Part shown: in pieces, positions 43,358 through 53,301 of the stretch
Layout of the letters: the number at the start of each line of letters is the position of its first letter
How positions within the stretch are numbered: position 1 is the first letter of the stretch
DNA from: Plenodomus lindquistii
Taxonomy: Eukaryota > Ascomycota > Dothideomycetes > Pleosporales > Leptosphaeriaceae
Reading direction: 5' to 3'
NCBI GenBank assembly: GCA_025504975.1
Contig: JANUWI010000003.1
Coordinates: 3,100,001-3,164,000, forward strand
DNA: 64,000 nt
Made by a program: the position numbers and the translations under genes
The notes under the pieces: generated by a model
The model's database searches: none
Told to the model about the DNA's origin: nothing
What the model saw: the letters and a program-made list of their open reading frames with translations, nothing else

Positions 43358-44184
43358 ATGTCTGCAACCCAGAAAGTCGCAGTGCACTCTCTATCCGGTA
43401 TACCATGTTCATGCTTCGCAGTCAAGCCCACGCGCATACTCACCCGTTCCTGCAGACCTCAAAAACACCACCGACGACGCGCTCCCCAACTACCTCAACT
43501 CGCTCAAGTTCAAGCAAAGCCACACACAAACCGACGTGCGGCTCGTCCTCGGCTACTCCGCCGTCATCATCGCCGGCGCCCTCTTCTACTTTGACTGGAA
43601 GTTTGGCTGGGACGCCTCCAAGCCGTACACACTGCCCGCCGTCGTCGCGTACTTTGCGCTCAACGGCGCATTCAGCTATTGGCTATGGTTCGTCGAAGGT
43701 GGTGTTGTGTATGAGGGCGAGGGCAAGACGGGCAAGGTGAGTCGAGTCGGGTCGAGTCGACTTCCTACTTCTACATATCTCATCTCAGTATACTAATGAG
43801 CCAACCAACCAATCCCAGATCCGCATATCTTCCTCCACAAAAAAACACATCCCCATCTACGAAGCAGACGTCCTCTACACACCCGCCCCCTACGCCTCCA
43901 ACCCCCCTCAGAAACTCCACATTCGCGCCCCCATGACTCGCTGGTTCACTGCGGATGGCTACTTTGTCGCAAAGCCCTTCCAGCAGTGGCTCGCGTCTGA
44001 GATTCCTGTGGTCGGTGCTGCGGACCCGAATAACGTGGTTGAGGAGATTGGCCGGGGCACAGGTAGCATGGATACAAACTTGAATTTGAATTCGACAAAT
44101 GCGATTGATGTGCTACAGCAGTTGAAGGCGAGTGGGGCCAAGTTTGCAGCGAATGATGGGGCGCAGCGGAGGAGAAAGGCATAG
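43358..44184 (+). CDS. SPC2: Signal peptidase complex subunit 2 (Spc2/SPC25)
   Basis: Three exons, 43358-43397, 43456-43736 and 43819-44184, 228 residues. The short first exon (MSATQKVAVHSLS) joins DLKNTTDDALPNYLNSL with correct phase. Two closely spaced membrane helices are the family's hallmark: VRLVLGYSAVIIAGALFYF and LPAVVAYFALNGAFSYWLW, with a short DWKFGWD loop between. The C-terminal cytosolic half contains TKKHIPIYEADVLYT and APMTRWFTADGYFVAKPFQ, typical of SPCS2. The subunit supports signal peptidase activity and its contact with the Sec61 translocon. The C-terminal tail (QRRRKA) is basic. All expected family parts are present. Confidence 0.93.
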
Positions 44185-44514
44185 TCAATGTTTAAAGAGC
44201 ATAGATTGGTCGGTTCTGGTGTTTTCTGTCATACATTATCTACTAGCATTGGCGTTACTGTATGGGCTATATGAGAGGATAGTCACATAGCTAGTTCCAC
44301 GATCACATAGCCTTCAGCCATGGCTCAACATGTCATTATGTTGATGGAACCCTGAGTATCCAAGGATACTATACATGTTATTTCAAAACGTGACAAATGC
44401 CGCCATATGCCTAGAGGACCCGTGCCCTCTTTAGCTTCTTAAAGAGTATCCCTCCGTTCCGTTTTACCCAAAGCATTTCATTGCTTTTCCAATACTGCTG
44501 CCAATTCGTCAAGT
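44185..44514. other. Intergenic between convergent genes
   Basis: 330 bases, 3' flanks of SPC2 and the gene on the opposite strand. Nothing further seen. Confidence 0.5.
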
Positions 44515-45732
44515 TCAAGACATCTGTTCCTCGAGCATAGGTAGCACCTCCAACTCCCTCTGAACGATACGCTCAAACTCTTCCCTGTCAATGCCCGATG
44601 CTCTGGCCAACCGGAAGAGGCTCTTGATGTCGGTACTGATGTGTTGCTTGATTGCCAACTCTGCCTGACTGTGGAACTCTGCCTTGCGCTCCAAGCGCTC
44701 CACAGAGTTGGTCGAAGCCGAGGAAGATGGACGTGGGTGGTTCATGGCATCACCGTTGGTCCCTTCAATACCCGCCATAGCGACTGCACTGTCGTTGCCA
44801 TGCAGGCCATTGTAGGTGATTGCTCCAAGATTCGATGCTGGAGGTAACGATGAGTCGTAGCCGTTGGGTCCGAGGTTGGAAGTTTCGAGGGGCTCAGTCT
44901 GCGATTGGCGGGTGTAGTTTAGGGCGTTGCCGTTCAAGGTGGACTCCCCAGCAGCTGGGTTCTCCTCGTCTGGATCGTGTGCATCTAGCGCTGGTTGCAC
45001 CTCTGAAGCATAGCGGGCAAAGTACTCGAGCTCTGATTGTGAGGGCCCGACCTGTGTACGGTTGCTAGCTCCTGGAGCTGGTGACCGTTTAAGTGCGGGT
45101 GTCTGCGCGGGTGTCTGATCGTATGCTGCCCAATATGAGCCATCGTCCTCCTCTTCAGCACGCTGCGCGACAGGCTCGGGCTCAATGCGTGGAGCTTGCT
45201 GGTGTGGTGCGGTGCCGTTTGTACGGATGGGCTTTCGGCGGAAGCCTGCTTCGTTCGCCGCGCTTAGATCTTCGAACCACTCGGTACCGTCGTCCTCGTC
45301 TTCTGCTCCTCTGAGCTCGGCCAATAACCACCGACTTCCACCTTCTTGACCTGTGCACCATAGATATGTCGGCGCAAGCGCAAACTCTCCCAGCACCAGT
45401 CGTGTGTGCAATGTCTCTGGGTCTGACCGCCGGTACAGGACTCGATCTGGCTCGTCCACCTCAATCTCGCCTGACGAGGGATGTGGCTCCACGTTGATTT
45501 TCTCAATAACCTGCGGCAGTCTTGAAGCTACGTTCGGGTCCCAGCACAGCAGAGAGAGCCATTCGGTCGAGTTGGAGGCGAGTAGCTGGACACGCTGACG
45601 GAGAATGGGCGACAGCAGTGGCAGCAGGCCGGGGGGCACTTCTTTGGAGGCGCGTGCCGTTGAGAGACACGCCAGAAGCGGTGGGAGCAGCTCCCTTGAG
45701 TCGGGTCGCGGGATGATTTGTTCTCCAGGCAT
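44515..45732 (-). CDS. Conserved-looking fungal protein of unknown function (405 residues)
   Basis: Single exon, ATG at 45732. I do not recognise a named domain. The first 140 residues look folded: Leu/Pro-rich helices (LLPPLLACLSTARASKEVPPG; ILRQRVQLLASNSTEWLSLLC) and then DRVLYRRSDPETLHTRLVLGE with LWCTGQEGGSRWLLAEL. A middle acidic section contains DDGSYWAAYDQTP. Residues 230-340 are low-complexity. A C-terminal helix of about 60 residues (RKAEFHSQAELAIKQHIS to LFRLARASGIDREEFE) is strongly helical and may form a coiled coil. No signal peptide or membrane segment. The ordered ends and disordered middle suggest an adaptor protein, which is inference. Confidence 0.82.
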   Translation of the reverse strand: MPGEQIIPRPDSRELLPPLLACLSTARASKEVPPGLLPLLSPILRQRVQLLASNSTEWLSLLCWDPNVASRLPQVIEKINVEPHPSSGEIEVDEPDRVLYRRSDPETLHTRLVLGEFALAPTYLWCTGQEGGSRWLLAELRGAEDEDDGTEWFEDLSAANEAGFRRKPIRTNGTAPHQQAPRIEPEPVAQRAEEEDDGSYWAAYDQTPAQTPALKRSPAPGASNRTQVGPSQSELEYFARYASEVQPALDAHDPDEENPAAGESTLNGNALNYTRQSQTEPLETSNLGPNGYDSSLPPASNLGAITYNGLHGNDSAVAMAGIEGTNGDAMNHPRPSSSASTNSVERLERKAEFHSQAELAIKQHISTDIKSLFRLARASGIDREEFERIVQRELEVLPMLEEQMS

Positions 45733-48166
45733 GGTTTGTGGTGTGTTGGGATAGGCAGGTGGAATGATGAGTGTCTTTGGCCAAGGTCTGCTTTGTGCAG
45801 TCTGGCAAGCTCAAAGGAAGTAGTGGGGAGATTCAGCTGCTAGACCCGTGCAACCTCGCAACGGCTTCTGGGTGCTAGGCTCGATATGTTGGGGTAGGTG
45901 TTGCTCCAGAAGTCCTGTGATGCTGTCACATGCGGACTCAACCAGCAACTCCAACAATGCGGGGAAATGTGCTGCGTGAAGTGGGCGACGCAAGAGGCGG
46001 GGGGAAATGTCGGAGATCAAGTGTCGAGGGAGCGCAGATATTTATTTGAGTAGAGTAAAAGTTCATGTTTACGGTCTGCCTACCACGCTGCAAAGTGGAT
46101 TGGTTCCGTGGTACGTGGTAGTCTCCGCTCCACCGAAGACTGCCTGCCCCAGTAGCTGCGACCCAAGAAGTGCGACCGCGCCGGCACTCATGAAAAAGGC
46201 TAGCCGCGGCTAGAGGTGCTTCAATCACAGTTGCTCGATTCCAGTACAGTCTGGACACGACCAAGTATTGCAATCTTCATCTCATAACATTTAGAACGGA
46301 CTGTACGAAGTCGATTGATTCTGTTCACCGCTACGACTGATGGAGTTGACGTCACCGGGTATGGGATCTGACACGCGACCCAGTAGATGCAACTTGCACT
46401 TCCAAGCTCATCACCTTTCGACTCCCCGCCATGCTTCGCGTCAGAGTATGGGACATGGCCATTGACTACTTGGGTACAATTATCCAAAGAAAGCAATTCG
46501 AACGAATACCTTTGTTGCAACAAAATGACGCTTGCTGCCCACAATAAGCTCGTCAATGATGCACTCAGTACATACAATAGACGGTATACACCTTTCTGAC
46601 CTTCGCAATAAGCTGGATCTCCGTCCGGCATACATATATGTTGTTAACGTCAGGGTATCTCGTTGTCCGACCAATTTTTCAATTTGAGAAATTGCCCCTT
46701 CAGCTTATGTTTCGAAGCGGTCAAGTTCTGGTACTCTAGACTCTAGACAGACTATAGTGATCTAGCCTACTGGACGTCCGACAGAGTCTCCGGATAGTGC
46801 CACGGGTGCACTGGCGTCTCCTGGCGGCTACTTATGAAACGGGGGCTAACCACGCATATTCTCCTTACACTTGCCATGTGGCTCAGGGCCGGAGGGTCTA
46901 ATTTTCTCTTGTCCCGCAATCGCAGGCTGATGGGGCTAATGGGGTGAATGAAGAGGTCAAACACTGCAGCCTCTGTAGTACCTAGACTCACGCGGGCTCA
47001 ATCTACTCACAGGCCTTAGGGAAGGCCACTCGAGACGAGCATAATAGGACGGACGGGAATGCGTGCTGTGTAAGAGTAGGGCTGCCGTAGGGCTTGGCTT
47101 GCTTTATATAGCTTATCCTCGGCTGAATGTTAAGCGCCGTATGATTTGGTCATCGCCGGAGCCACACTGCGCACGACTGTGGGCTTGGAGCATTCAGCGA
47201 TGAGCGCACAAAGCATCGAGGCTGATCAGTGATTGCGGAATGACGGCTACGCTTGCCTTTCTACCAAGCACAAAGGGTCTTCATAGTTGAGCAATGTCAT
47301 CCTGACTCCTGAGGCATAGCCACGCGCCTGGTATGGAGCATCCCTGCTCCTCCCGCTACCTTAGAGCACCTGAGGCTGTGCTCTTGTATCAAGATCAAGC
47401 CTGCCAAGAGCGTGTCACGCATCTGCGAATCTGCCTCGACACGCCAGTCAAGCTCACAGCTGCCGTCGCGTTGTCGCGCTTGTTTTCAGTCATGCTGCAA
47501 CTCGCCTTTTCTCTCATCCCATCTTGAAGGCCCCTTCCGCAACATTTGGAGCTCGCGTGAATTCACTTGGCATCCTCTACCCTGGCCCTAGCCTGGACAT
47601 ATTGGGGAATCAGCCTTGACCGGTGCTTTGACTTCTCCCTCGCTGCTGCGGCTGGCTCCACCATCTTCTCTGAATTCTACGCTGTTTCTGCCAACCATCG
47701 GACTTATTCTGGCCTTTCCCTTGCTAATCGCGCGCGCCCTGGCCTGAATCCTACTCGCGACCCACATCAAGCCTGTCCGCCAGCTGAACCACCGGCACTG
47801 CCTCTAGTCCGCACGGCTTCAGATTACCGTCGTGTGCGAGGCAGATCGCAACCCTCGAGCCTAGTTAAGTGGCATCGTTGCTTTGCGACTGCGCGGCGAT
47901 ATTTCTCCCGTCGACTTGCGCTTTTGCATCTCCTCGCGCATCTTCGCGCGACGCAATCTTTCCTCCCCGCTATTCCTTCGTTCAGTGACCTGGCTTTCGC
48001 ATAATCGCCCCAATTGCCTCCAGGCAGCACCATGTCTTCGTAAACCGCGGAATCGCTTCGACGCATGCAACCAACCTGATCCGACTCGTTGCAACCTTTC
48101 CGAATTCACCGTCGCCCGATCAGTAGCAAGCCAGTCCACAAGCGATTCATCGCATCTGGGGTAGCT
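45733..48166. other. 2.4 kb intergenic; right half is probably the leader of the large C2H2 gene
   Basis: No ORF is convincing. The stretch from about 47.5 to 48.16 kb is C/T-rich, with an in-frame extension of the C2H2 protein beginning from TTG at 48089. Promoters of two divergent genes must lie here. Confidence 0.5.
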
Positions 48167-51100
48167 ATGCACGCAGTCGAGACTCCCGCACAGCCTCTTG
48201 AGGGTCAGTGGCGCCAACAACGCCACGATGAGGCCCCACAGACCAACGCCTTCCACCCCGTGCAGAGCGCCGGAAACTTTCTGATGGCAGATCCTCAGGG
48301 CAGTTTTCACTTTTCCGCTGAACCTGCTCCCATGATGTTTGATGGACCCACGGTCGCACTTGCAGCTTCCAGCACCCCTGGTCCCGAAGTTTTGTATCCA
48401 CCGAATGTTGGATCTTCTTTCGACTCCTCATTACATCCGGACATGTCATATCCACCACCAAATGGGTTCGCTCAATCACAAAACTATAGCCTGTCTCCGG
48501 GATCCTTCTATGGTAATGGGCAAGATATATCACCCTCGCACTCGGTGGAGCATCTCAGCCCAGAAGGCAGCTACATGAGTGACCCGAGCCACCAGGACCC
48601 AAGCACTTACACAACACCAAACTTCAACACACAAGTCTTGGACGACTTCTCAGGTCTGACGTTTGCGGAAAACGGTCCCTCCGCTGACTTCTCTTCATAC
48701 CAAGAAAATCTGGAACCGACAACTTTGACTTCAAGCAGTCTCAACACATACAACGCCCAGCCTTCCCCCTTTGTGAACGATACTAGGCTAGACCCACATC
48801 ACCAACTGCTATCCCCGAGCATCACACATAGTTCCAGTCCAGTTGTGGGAGATGATAATGCTGTCTTCGCTTCTAACAACCATTACAATGGCATGCTCTC
48901 TACCCCCCCGAGTCACGCGACCCAGATGCAGCACTTTACTCCAATAAAACAAACACAAAGTCCAGCACTAACAAACAGTCCCGGGGTTGGGCCGCTCGAC
49001 AAACCCCAATCTTTGATGCGGCACTTGACTAGTCCAATCGTGCGTGTCGAGAACTACAGCGTGGAGGAGTCATCGTCACAATCTGATAATAGCAGACCTA
49101 TCAGCAAACGCAGCTTCGATAGCCGTCGTTCGGGAAATCATCTTTCACCATACCCACAGGATCAATCATCTGATGATGAGGGAGTGCAGCACAAACCAAT
49201 TCATATGCAGCCAGCGCTACAGACCCATGACCGAAACGACGACGGTTCCTGGACAACCACTGGTGCATCTGGCCAAGCCGGTCTAAGCCCAAACGATCGC
49301 CGGGCTATGGCAAACGCTTATGTTCCTAGCATTGATGATATTGCAGATCAATGGGCCAAGAATCACAAGAAGCTTGAAGTTCAAGAATGGCTTACGAAGA
49401 GCGAGGTTGGTAGTGAGGCAGGCGACGTCGACCACTCGAATAACTTCTTGAAACCCATCGCGGGTCGGCGTCGTGCCAAAAGCACAAATGATGTCCAGCG
49501 ACGTGGGACTGCGGCTACTTATGGACTCGGAGTGCGTACTGCCTTCGACCAAATCGATGACGGTGGCATTCCCGGACCAGGTGTCTACATTGACGAGCGA
49601 AGCGATTATGGTGAGGAGGAAGACGACGACGAGTATTCCGCTGAGCCTGAATCTCCGCCTGCCGCAATCGACTATGAAACCGGCCATGCTCAACCTTCGT
49701 ACTTTCCTGCTCTCCAGGATCCAGTGCCGAGTTCCGAGAGTGTTGTACGGCCATGGGTCGACACACCGTCCCAATCGCCCAATCCCTCATCTCGCTACCA
49801 ACCACCCACTTCCAATGCTGCAATGATGCGCTTCTTCAATCGAGCCAAAGATATCGAGTCTGCTTCTCTGGCTGCCACCGTTGGCTCACGAAGGCTCAGT
49901 GAATCCGATCTTGGGAGTATTCGCGCTGCGCCAGGTGTTGCACGGTTGATCGAGCCTGATCCGAAGAAGCAGAAAGAGAGACAGCGGCGCCCGAGCTTCC
50001 TCGAAAACATAATCACCAAGCGCACGCCTAGCAATCTACTCAAACGCAAAAGCAGTATCCCTGTACAACAGCCGCAAGAGGTAGCTCAAGACAAGTCGAA
50101 AGAGCCTGTTTTCGAGAAGCCAAAGCGAATTGGTAGCTGGGGCCGTCCAAAGTCTCCCCGAGTCGATACAAACCTCAGCAATTCTAGCAAGGATGCGGGA
50201 CTGCCGAGCTCCACAGGCCTAACCTCAGCATCAGGACCGTGGTTCCGGGCGCCTAGAAACGTAATAAAACGCAGCCGTAGTAGGAGCGACATAGGTAGAT
50301 CACCTGGACTTGCGGAGCTCATGACACAACATGGAGGCCCACCCATGCCTATGCTCGCCTCGCCGTTGGCCGAGACTGAAGCAACACGGCAGTCTGTACA
50401 CTTGAGTCCTGCTGGAGATGATGAAGACGACGAGGCAGAACCTGTAATGATGGATCTCAAGGTTCGGACGGACCCCATAATTCCGTCATACGAGGGGTTC
50501 CGAACGCACGCAAGGCAACTGAACCCACGTTTAGCCGACTTCATGGTAGAGCGAATCACTCAAGAGCAAATGCGACGATACAAGAGACTACTTGATTTCA
50601 GAGTCAAGCACCTGAAAGCTGTAGAGAGTCACAGTTGCTCATCGAATAATTCATCGAATAAGTTTTGCAAAGACCTTGGGGGCGACGCAAAGCTACTTCC
50701 TCCACGAGCTGGGAACAAGGACGCAGATGCACCATTTATTGGATTTCAGGTTACTGCGCCTGGCACTTCTGACGACGATGGCGATATCGGTCCAGAGGGA
50801 ACAGTGATCTCAGCTCAGTTTCCATCAGGTGTACCGTTACCGCCGGTTAAGCGACTTCCCGCTGAGTTCGAATGTCCTCTATGCTTCAAAGTGAAGAAGT
50901 TCTACAAACCGTCTGACTGGACAAAGCATGTCCACGAAGACGTGCAACCATTTACTTGTACATTCCCAAATTGCGGCGAGCCAAAGTCTTTCAAACGCAA
51001 GGCTGACTGGGTTCGACATGAGAATGAACGTCACCGACAGCTGGAGAACTGGACCTGTCAAGTTGCTGACTGCAATCATACCTGTTATCGTAAGGATAAT

Positions 51101-52063
51101 TTTGTACAGCATCTAGTGCGCGAACACAAGATTGCAGAGCCTCGACAACGCATTGCTAGGGCTGGGAATAAAGATGCAGCTGCGGGTACCGATCAAGGTA
51201 AGTCGTTTCTGAAAAAAGTGCCGTGTATGTCTGCTGATTTTTACAAAGATGATATCTGGACCATTGTTGAAAGATGCCGTCGTGATACAGTCAAGCAGCC
51301 GAAGGATGAGCCATGCCGTTTTTGTGGCAACATTTGTAACAGCTGGAAGAAGCTCACCGTTCATCTAGCTAAACATATGGAGCAGATCAGCATGCCTATC
51401 CTCACACTGGTAGCGCAAAAGCAACTCAACGCCGATAGCGTGATCAGTCCGGTGGTCGAATTGCCAGATAGTCGCAAGCTATCAATCACACCGAGCAGAT
51501 CATCAAATGACAATCAATCGCGATACGATCACAACCCAACTTTCGCTCCTGGTATCGACCCCAACACTGTCTACGCGCAAGACGTCAAATTGGAAGCAGC
51601 AGCCAATGTTATGCATACCTATCCGCCACCTCAAAGGGTTCCCTACAGAGCGCCACAATCCGCACAACCCAACAGTTACTCTACCTTCGCTGCGAGTGGC
51701 AATTCCCCTTATTCGAATCAAACATATCCAGGGGTTCAAGGTGCACCGAAACCACGCAATGGTCACGCGAACGGCATACAAATACCTCACCAGGCATATC
51801 ACCCCGGCACTATCCAGACTGGTGTTGAGCAGTATGGCATGGCACCATCGGCTGTGATCCAGCAGCAACAAGCCATGTATACTGACTCTCCTGTTGACGC
51901 TACGGCTTTTCCTTCTTATTATACCCAGGAACCTCAGGACTTGACCAACAACATGCCAAACATGAATTACGATTCTACGAATGGCATCCGGTACCCACAG
52001 GCAAACACATATCCTGCACCATACCTCACCACACAGCATAGCTACCATTACCAGAACCAATGA
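48167..52063 (+). CDS. Large C2H2 zinc-finger protein, first of a tandem pair (1298 residues)
   Basis: One exon from the ATG at 48167; 26 further codons upstream are open but lack an ATG. The first 400 residues are Ser/Pro/Asn/Tyr-rich. Acidic and basic segments follow (EEEDDDEYSAEPE; KKQKERQRRPSFLENIITKR). The finger block lies at residues about 900-1000. It comprises ECPLCFKVKKFYKPSDWTKHVHED, then CTFPNCGEPKSFKRKADWVRH, then WTCQVADCNHTCYRKDNFVQHLV. A separate finger sits near 1047 (CRFCGNICNSWKKLTVHLAKH). The last 200 residues are Gln/Pro/Tyr-rich, perhaps an activation region. Finger style (QLENWTC after HxxxH) is shared with the next gene and with 37.7 kb. I know no experimentally defined member by sequence; a nuclear regulator is inferred. 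Confidence 0.9.
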   Translation: MHAVETPAQPLEGQWRQQRHDEAPQTNAFHPVQSAGNFLMADPQGSFHFSAEPAPMMFDGPTVALAASSTPGPEVLYPPNVGSSFDSSLHPDMSYPPPNGFAQSQNYSLSPGSFYGNGQDISPSHSVEHLSPEGSYMSDPSHQDPSTYTTPNFNTQVLDDFSGLTFAENGPSADFSSYQENLEPTTLTSSSLNTYNAQPSPFVNDTRLDPHHQLLSPSITHSSSPVVGDDNAVFASNNHYNGMLSTPPSHATQMQHFTPIKQTQSPALTNSPGVGPLDKPQSLMRHLTSPIVRVENYSVEESSSQSDNSRPISKRSFDSRRSGNHLSPYPQDQSSDDEGVQHKPIHMQPALQTHDRNDDGSWTTTGASGQAGLSPNDRRAMANAYVPSIDDIADQWAKNHKKLEVQEWLTKSEVGSEAGDVDHSNNFLKPIAGRRRAKSTNDVQRRGTAATYGLGVRTAFDQIDDGGIPGPGVYIDERSDYGEEEDDDEYSAEPESPPAAIDYETGHAQPSYFPALQDPVPSSESVVRPWVDTPSQSPNPSSRYQPPTSNAAMMRFFNRAKDIESASLAATVGSRRLSESDLGSIRAAPGVARLIEPDPKKQKERQRRPSFLENIITKRTPSNLLKRKSSIPVQQPQEVAQDKSKEPVFEKPKRIGSWGRPKSPRVDTNLSNSSKDAGLPSSTGLTSASGPWFRAPRNVIKRSRSRSDIGRSPGLAELMTQHGGPPMPMLASPLAETEATRQSVHLSPAGDDEDDEAEPVMMDLKVRTDPIIPSYEGFRTHARQLNPRLADFMVERITQEQMRRYKRLLDFRVKHLKAVESHSCSSNNSSNKFCKDLGGDAKLLPPRAGNKDADAPFIGFQVTAPGTSDDDGDIGPEGTVISAQFPSGVPLPPVKRLPAEFECPLCFKVKKFYKPSDWTKHVHEDVQPFTCTFPNCGEPKSFKRKADWVRHENERHRQLENWTCQVADCNHTCYRKDNFVQHLVREHKIAEPRQRIARAGNKDAAAGTDQGKSFLKKVPCMSADFYKDDIWTIVERCRRDTVKQPKDEPCRFCGNICNSWKKLTVHLAKHMEQISMPILTLVAQKQLNADSVISPVVELPDSRKLSITPSRSSNDNQSRYDHNPTFAPGIDPNTVYAQDVKLEAAANVMHTYPPPQRVPYRAPQSAQPNSYSTFAASGNSPYSNQTYPGVQGAPKPRNGHANGIQIPHQAYHPGTIQTGVEQYGMAPSAVIQQQQAMYTDSPVDATAFPSYYTQEPQDLTNNMPNMNYDSTNGIRYPQANTYPAPYLTTQHSYHYQNQ

Positions 52064-53301
52064 GATGGAATGCAATGAGGGAAGGAGCGTAGAGATGAGA
52101 CCTTTGACGTTTGGGTATGGGGCAACGTTGGTGGATAATGAGCATGTGGAGCGCAAGTCTGTACATTTTGATCTCTGTCTATATACACCCGATACCAACA
52201 GCATCTTTTGAAGGATAGCATAGGCCAAGGCGAGAGGGAGGCCGCATTAGGCGGTCTTGATACCTGCACCACGACGTAATGCACTAGACTTTCAAACTAT
52301 TTAGAATCTGCATATTGACTTCACATAGTGAGCAATAGCACATGGTTTTGGTGGGCCAAGTAGCCCTCAGACTTCACGACTGAAGCAGAGCACTATAAGG
52401 GCGGAGGCATAGTGCATGCGGCCCCACTACCGTATGAACCGTTAGGCGCAACCATGTCCCAGCGCAAGGGCCAATCTTGTCAGACTCCAGGTTACCGGTG
52501 ACCGTTCCAGGCGCACAGCAAATGGAGGGCCTTTCTCTAAACCCGGTTGCCTCCAAAATGCACGCACACGCCCACAACGCTACGGTGATCGGCCGTCGGG
52601 CATCACCTTAGGGGCTCGCTGATTGGTCTGCATGGATGAAGGACTCATCAAAACACAGCCGTGTAAGGTCCTCCAGTTGTGCTTCGGCAACAGAAGCCTT
52701 GGCATATGTCTGTGGAAAAATAGGGCAACAAGGCAATGGTTGCCTGCTTTGAGAGACGGGAGGCCGCCTCCACCACGAACGCCGCTGCAAATCGCGCAAG
52801 TAGGCACCATGCCCCAGCCGGTGAGCCTCACTTATGTCCGATCGCCGTGACGATATCTGCGCATTTTCCTAGGCTTTACCGGATCATCGTGAGTGAGATG
52901 CGATGCGATGAAAGTCGATGTTCACCGTGACGCGGAACTGACTGCTCGTGGCGCAGAGAACCGCGAAACCCTTGCGTGCTTCTTATCTACACCGGTGGCC
53001 CGGGGCGCGGGGTCACAGAAACGAAGGACCTCTTTGCTGCGGTACGGGACAGACTTCAGTAGCGCGAATCAAGAGCCGCATGTGCTCGTCAGCGGACTGG
53101 GGCGGTGTGCTGCAGCGAAGGCTACTAATGCACTCATGCGCGCTGTCTACGACGGGTTGCGTATTTTCTAGTCAGGCGTAAGGCTGCAGGCAAGCTGAGG
53201 CTTTGAGACATCGGTAAGTAATCGACTTTCATCTTTTGGTCACCCTATCATCTTGACTGCCCTATTCTACAATCTGGAGATCTATCTGTGTTTCACATTG
53301 A
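52064..53301. other. 1.2 kb intergenic between the two tandem C2H2 genes
   Basis: No gene is supported. Plus-strand ORFs near 52623-53181 are GC-rich but lack recognisable motifs. A GTAAGT at 53214 could be the donor of a 5'-leader intron of the next gene. Confidence 0.45.

Noticed and set aside
51503..52228. 241-codon minus-strand ORF
   Set aside because: Antisense to the 3' end of the first tandem C2H2 gene; Val/Arg/Cys-rich with no recognisable family.
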